A DNA stretch of 64,000 nucleotides from Steromphala cineraria. Lineage: Eukaryota > Mollusca > Gastropoda > Trochida > Trochidae. The notes beneath the pieces are model-generated. The model made no database searches. It saw only the letters and a program-made list of their open reading frames with translations, and was not told the DNA's origin. The stretch covers positions 6,356,224 through 6,420,223 of the forward strand of contig OU744736.1 in the NCBI GenBank assembly GCA_916613615.1, given 5' to 3'. This document shows, one piece after another, positions 47,901 through 59,900 of this stretch. The position numbers and the translations under genes were made by a program. Position 1 is the stretch's first letter. Each line of letters begins with the position of its first letter.

Positions 47901-50900
47901 GATTAAGACGCCATATCACTTAGATATAATATCTCATATTCGATTATATTCTAGTTGACAACAAGTACTCGGCGGCCATGTCCCTGAACGAGTTCATGAG
48001 GAGTGAGGGTATATCGTACGGCACCAAGGCTATGTGTATAGAGGGAGGCTGTGGGGTGTGTCTCGTCACTACAACCCTCTTTGATCCTGTAGCCAAGTCC
48101 TTGCAGACCTACACTGTCAACTCTGTGAGTTTATAGATTCATATGGTTAAAAAATATAGCTTATCATTGATAGATAATCATGTCGTGATTAAAAAGCATG
48201 ACTATAATTGTGTTTAATCATTCTGTCGCCATAGATTTATCTCAACTATTTCTTTCTCTTTCTTTGTATTTTTCTTACAGTGTCTTCTACCGCTGTACGC
48301 GTGTGACGGGATGCAGGTGACGACCATCGAGGGGCTGGGCAACCCCCGGGACGGACTCCACCCTATTCAGGACCGTCTCGCTCAGTATAATGGCAGTCAG
48401 TGTGGCTTCTGTAGCCCCGCCCAGGTCATGAATATGTATGGGTAAGTGATGTATTGCCTCGATATGGTCATTGATATGTATGCATTAGTAATTTGTAGAA
48501 ATTTTTATCATGATGTCTACTAAGTTGTATTCGTCAAATTGGTTAATTAATAAATTCATTTACATAACTAAGTAAATTTTAGCTCAGCATCGGTTATGGA
48601 AACGTAGAAGTAAGTGATGTTTAGCCGGTACCACGACAGGAACATGTATGGCTTACCGATGAGTAGCCAAGGTCATGAATATGTGTTCAGATTCGAAATA
48701 CGTAAATATAAATGTTACCAAAAACAAATATGGATGTATGTAAAACGTATGCACTGTAGCCCTACACAACACATTCGTTCCAGATTGCTGGCCAAAACAC
48801 CCAAACCTACCATGCAACAGGTTGAGGATAGTTTCGATGCTTCTGTGTGCAGATGTACAGGTAAATCTTTACAGTTTTATACTTGAACAACTCGATAAAC
48901 GGTAGGCATTGGTCGACAGTTACTGATGGACGTCCTAAACGAAATAATGAAAAAAGTCATGCATGTCCTAGCTTGTTATTGAATATGTTTTACTGTCCTT
49001 GTTATAGCCTGTTATATGGACTTACTACTGGTGGCCAATTTTTATCTTAGTTTCTATTCACACCTGTTAAGGTTACCGACCGATTTTGGATGCCATGAAG
49101 TCCTTCGCATCTGATGCCCCGCCCAGTCTCCCAGGAGGACCTGTGGACATAGAGGTAGGGATGGGTACGGAATTGCAGTACCAAATACAATTTGTATTCC
49201 TGTCCTGTCCGTATTACTTTTGGTATTACGTTTGGAGACCTAATCAGTGAATAATTGCAATACTTTTCAATCTTATCCTTATAAATACATGATTCATTAA
49301 GCACATTTATTGATGGTTTTGGCTAACAAAGTTAGTTAGATGATAAATGAAAATTATAGGATTATACAGAGCATGAAATAGCATCATTTTGGAGATCCAA
49401 AGAAAGATGATTGTATGATATTGAGAGCTCAAATCCTATTCGTAAATTGTGTTGATTTAATTAATTTGGCACATTAACATTTTGAATGCAACTGCACATT
49501 GTTGACGGACGTAATATTGTGTACTTTGATTTTCATGTGCGCGTTTAGGAGCTGGACAGGAAGATATGCAGCAAGACTGGTCAAGCGTGTACTGGACACT
49601 GCTCTTCATCCGACGGACAACTGGACAATGTCCCTCTGCACATGGTGTTGCGAGGAGCTCAGTGGTACAAACCAACCAGCAGACAGGAACTGTACTCCTT
49701 GCTCGGTCAGCACAAGGGAGATAACTACAGGCTCGTCTTTGGAAACTCAGGATATGGTGAGATAGAAACCTTTCTAAATATAGCTCTTATAGTTTTGAAA
49801 AACGTTTAGGAAATGAAAATTAGGCATATATGAATTAAAAACTAGAAGAGAAAATGAAAGGCTAAATAATGGCGGTTTGTGTAGTGAACAAAGTTTTTCA
49901 GTACACATGTAGTTGAGTTGGCAGTGCAATGCCCCCATCATATTCAAGCACTACCATTATTTGCTCTTTACTTTACACAATATGTATTGGTCAGAATAAT
50001 CACTTTCCTAAATAACTACTATCCTAAGATTTGATTAATGTATTTGTAAGGTTCTAGGAAGTACATTAATATATTGTAGTAAAGAATTTTCTGCAAAATA
50101 TATATTTCATGAAAAACTATCAATCAATCAAAAGGTATCTTACGAAATTTGCACAGATAGTGAATAGAAGTATCATTGGGGGAATTGTCCTTTTCTTTTT
50201 ATACTTATTTCTACAAGGTGTCTACAAAGAGCTTGGCACGTGGAACTACGACGTTCTGATTGACCTCAGAGGCATCAAAGACTTCTATGATATATCAGTG
50301 AGTGTCCTTCTATCATAGTTTAACGGAAATTGGCATTTTTCAATGTGATGTAACCGAATGACAGTAATGATATCGAACTCTTGTGCAAGATTCATATTTT
50401 GATGTAAATCATTATTGTTATTGACATTTAGATTCCTGTTAGGTTTTCAAAAACGGAAAGAACGATAAATGACGAATAACATATATTGCTCTTATTCGAA
50501 ATGTACATGCCTGTTTTATGGACCTTTATGACGTATTGCTCTTATCTTATACTATAATGTTATTAATCAAGTTTTTCCGTATTGGTCCAGTAATAGGTCA
50601 AAGGTCTGCTGTATTGGCCCTTGGCCTGCAACTGGGCCAATCCGAAAAAAATGATTAATGACGTTTTTATTAATTAACGTCTCTGTAATTTACTTGCACA
50701 ACAATAGAGAGTTAATTTTTACCGAAATCAAAATTATCAATGAGATTGATGAACTGTCATATATGTTGAAAGTTTTGAAGCGATAGCTTCGGACTCTCGC
50801 CATTTGTGTACATGCGCATTCTCAGACTTGTATTGGCCCAGTCTGCTCGTATTGGCCCTGTTTTGCTCGTATTGGCCCAGATTTCCTGTAATGGCCCAGT

Positions 50901-53900
50901 TGTGGATTCGTATAGTGCAGGCCATTTGAATTGTATAAGTGCCATATCATTGATAGTTAATTAATAATGCTTCATCTAGGTTGATCCTAACAAAGCAGCT
51001 ACCATCGGATCAAACGTTTCTCTCACTGGTCTTCTTGAAGTCTTGAAACAGCACGCGAACCAGCCAAACTTCCCTTACTTCAGAGAATTTGCCAGAACTC
51101 TTTCGAAAGTAGCTAGCATCGGAGTTCGTAATGTAAGGTTCTTCTCTTAACAAGTCTTTAACAGTAAAATATTTAGCTTAAAATTAACATCCTGTTTGCT
51201 CAAGTTAATGACAATAACTGAATGTAACTAACTATACACTAAGAGGTATATCTATGTAACACACGTTTCATTGTAAAGACCCATTGCGGGACAACTAACC
51301 AGACATTTTTTTGGTCAAATTCTATCTATTTGTTCGTACCCTTCAAGAATTTTCTTTGTTATTGTGTCATTTCCAATTTGTCAGCTTTCTAGCTGGTCCG
51401 GCAACCTTGTACTGAAGCATGCTCACAGGGAGTTCCCATCAGACATATACACCATGTTCGAAACAGTCAAGGCCACGTTAATAATTGGTGAGTTTTCATA
51501 GCCATACAATTTCAGACATCGCAGTATATAACAAGCAATGAAACCAGCTTGGAAAAATTGTTGTTTTCATACAAAATACATCCTCTTCTACCTACATGCA
51601 CATGTGTATAGTTTATAGGTTCTTCTTTGTGCAACAACAATCACATGAGGTATACTTCCTCATTTCTTTACCAGCTGAATCAAATCATAATAAGAGCTGC
51701 ATCGTACATATGCTCACGTTTTTATCGACTCTTTTGCTAGCTTACATTATTCGCTCATTGTTGCACTGTTATTTTTTACAAAACCAAAGATATATGTTTC
51801 TATGTCTGAACAGCGTCGAGCGATGGTACAGAAACCTATTACACGCCTCATGACTTCCTTCTCCTGGATTTGAAGGGCAAGGTCATTGTGTCTGTATCAC
51901 TTCCGGTCTTTGACACCGGTGATGTTTTCGTGAAGATATTCAAAGTATCAAAACGACATCAGGTAGACGACGATTTACCATAAATATGAACTAAATATCA
52001 ATAACGAATTTCTTTAGTCAGTGTGTGTTTTAAATCAGTTTTTGCGGAATGAGTATTTTCATCAGGTTAACAGAGTTAATGCCTTTGATAGTGGACATTA
52101 ACTTTTTAAGTACGATTCAGCAACATATATCACGATAAAACGATCTCGTACAACTTTGTATTCAAAAACAATAAACTCCTCGATCTTGTTATACATGCAT
52201 TATCTCGTTTGTAATATCTTTTTGCACGAGACATTCTTAAGTTATCATTAATGGCTGACAATATTGTCTCCCTGTTTTGCAGAACGATCATGCCTATGTA
52301 AATGCTGGAATCAGAATGCAAGTTGACAGAAGCAACAACTACATGGTGAAGACTCGGCCGTCCATTGTGTACGGAGGAGTCAGTAAATTCAGGGTAAAGA
52401 CGCGGCTATAAATTACATCCAGTTTATGTTACTGCCTTCAGTATACTAAATGTGTTTTTACTTTTAAATCGCAGGCAAGACAAAGTTAACATCAACACGT
52501 TTAACTATAATCATTTCATATTTCCGTTTAAGAATCTGAAAACCTGAATTTGAAGAATATATTTACCATGTGTTAAACCACAAACTGTTAAAACTGTTTT
52601 ATACCTCTCCCAAATGGTTTTGAACTATTTTATTATTTTAACATTTGATCTAGGTACATGCGAAAAACACTGAAAAATACCTGAATGGAAAGTCACTTGG
52701 AGATTCAACAGTTCTTGCAGGTAATTTCTTTCATTTTGAACAAATGATTTTCTCGGAACATTTTAAGATCCAAGATCCGTTTTATCGTACTGAATGTATT
52801 TGTAATCATAATTATCCTTTGTAATAGTGCTGTGTTTCTTGTCATGATAACAATACACAAATATTGAAATTGAATTTTATTTATTTTGAGATAGAACTTT
52901 TATTACATTGTTAAGAATATTGATTTCATTTTTCCAGAAAAATATGGCTTCTTCTATGTTATGTCTATAGGTGCACTGAACACCCTCTCATCAGAGCTGC
53001 AACCAGACACAAAGACAGGTCTCTCCAGTGAGCAGTACAGGAAGAGTCTCGCTATATCTCTCTTCTACAAGGTACAACCACCTCTTTATTTTCACAATAT
53101 AAAGAATCTACATTCGACGAAGACAAATGTTTAAGTAATTGAAAACAAGCGTATACGAAGTAGTAATTAATCAGGGAAAATCAAGTATTTGTTGAGAGAT
53201 ACGTGAATGCCTACAAGAGGGAGTAATGGCCTTGGCAGTACAAAGACAATATTGCGTTAATTTTGAATTAGTTGAATGTTTTGACATGCTATCAATTTTT
53301 TTTATTACATACGAATCAACGGGTAATTTAATTGAACAATATGTGTAACACCTTTTTTCTGCATCTGTATTTATACCATAGGGAAAATCGACATAGGGAA
53401 GTACCGAAGTTGTGTGCATTTAAACTATTCAAACTTTTATAATTTTATTTATCAACAGCATAACTAAATCAATGGAATCTGTTGTTTTAATTACATCTAA
53501 AAAGTATATCCAGTCATTCTGAGACTTCCAAAAACATTTATCAATGTAAAAAAGTCTTCAACCAAATGCTACTTAATAAGAAAGACATATCCAAATTTGT
53601 GTTTTGCCTCAACCGCGCAGTTTGTACTTGGGATGTGCAACGACAAGACAGCGCCCAGTTTCCGGAGTGGAGGGACCGACTTGATTCGTCCTCTCTCCTC
53701 AGGCACCCAGACATACGACACTCACAAGGACGAGTGGCCGCTCACTCAGCCTATCACGAAGAAGGACGCCACTTTACAGGTATCACACAATTCCTTTTCT
53801 TACACTAACTCAATGAATAATTTTTTGCAAGACCACGCATGTACGTGAGTTTCTGCGGAAAATTGAAACTGGTATTCCTTCTACATCCTTATACTTTCAT

Positions 53901-56900
53901 ATTTTGAAATACACACTATGAGGGTAACAGAACCGAATACTTTAGAGATAATGATATCTTAACTAATTTACAATCAGGATTTATGCCGGGAGATTCTACA
54001 GCTAATCAATTGACCTATCTGTATGATTTTATCGCTAAAGGTATCGACGAAGGTAAGGAGGTAAGAGCCGTATTTTGTGACATAAGTAAGGCATTCGACA
54101 AAGTTTGGCATAAAGGGATAATTTCAAAACTAAAAAGTTACGGTACAATGGATCGCTGTTGAATTGGTTTGAAAGTTACTTAGACAAAAGACAACAAAAA
54201 GTTGTTATTGACGGCTATAACTCTGATAACAAAACTGTTTTGGCTGGAGTCCCACAAGGTTCCGTGTTGGGACCATTACTCTTTATTGTGTATATCAACG
54301 ATATAGTTGATGGTATAGAGAGTCACATACGTCTCTTTGCAGACGACACATCTATATATGTAATTGTAGATGATCACGACGTTGCCGCATCTCGTTTAAA
54401 TGACGATCTTATCCGAATCGCAAACTGGGCAGAAAAGTGGCAGGTAAATTTTAATCCTAACAAAACAGAAACTGTAACTTTCTCTCGAAAACGCAAAACC
54501 AATATAAAACCTATTTTGAAAATGAACCAAACTGAAATACAAGAAGTTCAAACTCATAAACACCTTGGCATTACTCTCCAAAGTGATTGTGCATGGAAGA
54601 GTCATATTGAAAATGTTATTGAGAAAGTCAGTCCCATGATCAACTGTCTGCGAAGTTTCAAATATCGTCTCTCCAGGAAAACCCTCGAAACCATGTACAA
54701 GTCATACGTTCTGCCGATATTTGATTACTGTTGTCACATATGGGATAATTGTACGAATGAACAATCTCTTCTTCTTGAGCGGTTACAGCTAGATGCTCTT
54801 AGAACAATATGTGGCGCTGTTCGTGGTACTAGCCATGACAAAATTTACTCTGAAACCGAATTCAAACCACTAAAAGAAAGAAGACGCGAAACAAAGCTGT
54901 TAACTTTTTACAAAATGACTAATAATTTCGCGCCGGACTACCTCTGTGACCTTGTACCCAAAACTGTCGCCGAAAATAGTCAATACAATATCAGAAATAA
55001 TACCAAGCTACAAACAATAAAATGTAGAACAAAACTTTATGAAACATCATTCTTACCAGATACAATTAAAATATGGAATTCCTTACCCGACGACGTCACA
55101 AACGCCAGAACAATTGGTGAGTTTAAATCTATAGTAACCACAAAGGAATCTCATAATTATCTCGATCTGAATTATGGAAGTCGATTCTGCCAAATTCTAC
55201 ACTGTCGTCTTAAACTAGGTTGCAGCGAGCTTAATGCTGATAAGGTTAGTAGACATATATCAAATAACGCTGAATGTGCATGTGGGTATCACACTGAAGA
55301 TGTCATTCACTACCTCTTTACTTGTAAATTATATACAGCTATTCGAAACGATGCACTTTTCTATGTAAATGGCCACAACCTCCGCACTGTATTATACGGA
55401 ATCCCCCCTGCTACCAGCAATGAAAATAAGAACATTATAGAGTCCTTACACCAATTTCTGTGCAAAACGAAACGCTTTGATAAAACATTCTAAGAAATAT
55501 TGTATAGGATAATATATGGAATATAACTGCAAGCAATTCGCTCTCATTTTAAATACACACCCAATGTAATCAATTCACTTGTATTTAATTATGTTCTGTA
55601 TCTAGTTCTTGTGTATGTTTATTTGTATTATGTTGTATTGGTGAGGTATTCAGAAAAGCAAAGCCTTGCTTGTTTACCGAACCAAATTCATTTTCTATGA
55701 ATAAAAATATGTTTAAACCAGAACCGAATAGTTTAAATTTGCTGTTATTGCACTTTGTTGTAGGTTCAGCAATATATGAGCTAAATGACAGGCCTAATAT
55801 ACGTCATACTAGATCTACAATTTCCATATGTACGGATCATCAAGTAAGCTATTGGTATCGTAGCTATTCTAACACTTGACAATGAGATATTTAAGAACAA
55901 ATGTTCACTTGTGTGTTTAACCTACAGACATCAGGCCGACTTCAGTTCGTGAACGATGTCCCACCCAGACCAGATGAGTTGTACGCTTCATTCGTCCTCA
56001 GCTCGATCGGTAATGCTGAAATAGATACAGTGGACCCTTCAGCTGCTCTCGTAAGATTTAACATCTCAATCTCCTCCCATTCTTTCAGGCCAGGGCCTCC
56101 TTTCACAAAACAACATTCCCTAAGGTTGACCTAACTCACATTCTTTAACATTGCACTAAGGTTACCTTAGGACTTACTATCACCTTAGAGCTTAGTGAAA
56201 GGAGGCCCAGGTGACTTTGGTAGTTGTGTGAATGATACACGGTCTGCGACCGAACTATTGTCGTTAACTATAATGGTAAGGCTGAAACAGACACGGCGGG
56301 ACGGCCAGCTGCCCTTATTGCGGAATTTGGTTTATGAAGTGATCGAGGCACTTATATCGTTTTGAAGATTTATTTGTAATCCAATGCAACACTCAAACAA
56401 ACCAAGGATCTCAAGTTCTTGACATTAACATGTTCATTTCCAAAACAAAACAGAAAGCGAAATCTTCATATCTGAAACACTTAGATATGATTAAAAGCAA
56501 CTTGATGTGGGCATGTATTTCTCTATTATGAATTGGAATCAGTAATGCATATTCCTGTAATGTGAAGTATTGTTTTCACACTTTTCACTTTCATGATTTG
56601 AATGTATTGTCTCACTGTTATGCCCAGGCCTATCCCGGAGTAGAGAAGTTCATCTCCTACAAGAACATCCCTCCAGGAGGCGTCAACAACTTCATGCTCT
56701 TCGGTACCCCTGAAGAGGTAAAATAAGAAACTATTTAATGCATCTGCGGAGAATATATGTCCTTCAACAATAAAAAAATAACATTTTGAATTCATAATAA
56801 TGATTCGCAATCAGACCAGTAAGTCAGTCATTTTTGATTTTTGTAATATATTGCTTATGTGATGCACATCATTATGAATGCAAATTGCTTGATGTTCAGG

Positions 56901-59900
56901 TGTTCTCCAGTGGACAGGTGTTATACAGCGGTCAGCCCATTGGACTCATTGTCGCAGGTAATGTTTGATTGCTATAAGCTCTAACTGATACCATGATCAT
57001 TCAATATGCAAGTGATTGTGAGTTTCATATTCTTTAATTCTAAACACTACGACGTTTTAGGCCATATTCAATATAAAATATATTATCTTTAATCAGGTTA
57101 TTTCTCAAAAAAAAAATTCTGAAAGAAGGAAGATATATTCACACTTTCAAAGGAACTAATATTTTCAACATACTATTCAAGCATATATAAATCAAGTTAT
57201 TAAAATCGACTATGATGTAAACTACGCAGTTGACAAGTTGACGGCAGACACGGGAGCCAGTATGGTGAAGGTGACCTACAAGAACGACAAGTACTCCATC
57301 ATTGACGTGCACGATGCCATGAACAAGGGCTCTATTTTCCCCCAGACCTCCAAGCAGCTGAGAGTAGGACATCCTATCCGTAAGTGAACAAGGGAATAGC
57401 TGAACCATCATCTCTCGTAATGTTAATACGTTTTCTGGTTTTGATTCACAATATGGTCATGAATTATTACAAAATTCCGTGATCATACGTCTAGGCACGT
57501 ACAGAAGGCAAACGGATCCGTAAATGATATATACCAATGGAATGCTGATGTCATCATACACCAACAACCTTGGACTATATTGGACATATTTGTTATAACC
57601 ATATATCAAGACATTTCCACTAGAAATCTATGTTGTTCTCAAAATGGGTGATTCCGTTGCTATTAGTTTTTGGAGAAAATGTCGTAAACGGTTTTGGGAA
57701 TAATACATGCACCAAAAATATGCATGTGGTGGTGAACGGGTTGCAACGTTTTTCTATTTATGATCCACCTCAAAGTAAAGTTAGATGAATATTTGAAAAG
57801 TGTAATACCGCCAAGACGTCAGACTAAGTAGGCATTTTTCAAAATTTATACAAAACTTGTGAATACGTAATCGTCCTCGTTTTAAACAAATCTTGTAACA
57901 TAATGATAAGTATTAACGTTATAAAATAAGGTATGTTTAAAAAAGATACTTCTTATAATGAAACTTCTACTTATATGATACTGAAAAATTATCAAAAGTC
58001 GAAATTTTTATTAACTCGCATGGTTTGTAATTGGTACTTCAATTTAAGCGGCCATCGCTGACTCTGATAAGAAGATAACAGGACAGGTGCGTGTGGGGCA
58101 TCAGTACCATTTTCACCTGGAAACTCAGGTGAGGAGATAACGTGTTGATAACAAACTGTTGTTCGGAAATTTTGTTTCTGAATTACGATCTTGTTTACCT
58201 TAAACCCAGCTATTAAAAAGTTGTTACATACTCAGATTGTTATTGCCAATCGACTATAGATATAGGACCTTCGCCTGCAACATATGATGTAGCCAAGAGA
58301 TGGACAGATTGTAGTAGATAAGAGTGAGAGTGACTTCTCCTTGACTACGGAATGTTGTTTCTGAATTACGCTCGTGTTTTCCTTAAAACCCATCTATAAG
58401 GTTGTTACATACTTCGAATGTTATTGGCAATCGACTATGGATATAGGTTCTTTGGCTGCAACATATAATGTACCAAAGAGTCTTGTGACTTCTCCTTGTC
58501 TACGGACATGACAATAGATTAAAGTGCCCACTTGAGTGACTGCCGAAGTCCCACATTTCCATTGCAATATAGTAAAATTTGACCCCGATCATATTTTTGA
58601 TGTGAATATTTAGAAGCTTACAGAATATAAGCAGATACATCTTCTTGTCAATAAAAGAAAAATATGTTTATCATTCTTCAACAAAAAGTTTTTATATGAA
58701 CAGGTGAGTCTCTGTTACCCAACGGAAGATAAAGGGATCACTGTCTACACCTCCACTCAATGGGCAGACTTGGAGCAGGAGGCCCTGGCACAGTTCCTCA
58801 ACATACCGGAGAACAGGTTAACTAACTGTGTCCATCATTATCAAACATTTGGGTTTGGTGTGGTTGTTGTGAACCAATCATATTAAACGATGTGTCGGGA
58901 CTATTTCTTTCATCTTTCAACCTGAAATTCGACTGACAAGTTGTTATCCCTGACTCTTAATGTAAACAAGTAACCTATGAGAAGCATGTCTGGAAGCAAG
59001 TTGGCTATCTGAGCCGAAGCGAATAAGATATGATGAACACGGGAAGCAAATTGGTCACAATAATACCGAGTTGTGTTTTAGTGTTGTATGAATATTGAAT
59101 TTGATATCTTGGATGCTGATTAGACGCGATACGTCATATTGACGTGTCCAGCTATTATTATACATTTGGGTTTGGTGTGGCAAGTCAGTTAGTACGTAAC
59201 GTATGAGAAACATATCTGGAAGCAAGTTGATTGTTGATTGTTAAGCGAAAATATAATGGACACCGGAAGCAAATTGGTCAAGATTATAGAGTTGTGATTT
59301 AGTCTTGTATGAATATTGAATTTGATATCTTGGAAGCTGATTAGACGCGATAAGTCATATTGATGTCTTGTTAAAATCTCGTTTCACATAGGCCACCTTA
59401 TCAGAATTTTTTTTAATCTGGTTCACCATATCACATTTTATCCACACATGTATCTTATCAACATATTCAAGTTTCAATGTTACATGCAAAACCTATTCCA
59501 GTCTAAGTAAACCTAGCCTCACTATTATCCGTTACACTGCTATACTGAGTCTAGAAAGGCTTGGTTGAGAGTCGCGTCAGCCCACGTGACCAAGTTGACC
59601 AATCAGAACTGATCTTACCAAGCCACAATACTCTGCCTTCGCACGTATAACGTTGGAGGGTCATAGGTCGCAGAAAGGTCGGCTGACGCGACCCTCAACC
59701 AGACCTTTTTAGACTCAGTATAGCAGTGTAACGGATAATAGTGAGGCTTGGTTTACTTAGACTGAACCTATTCAAGACAAGAGTTAGCAATCAGTCAAAC
59801 GTCAAAACTTATTCATTTTCAAAATATATATTGATATGTATATATGTGTATAATGTCTGTGATTCCATCTCAATGGTCTAAAGGGTCTTGTGCAAAGCGA

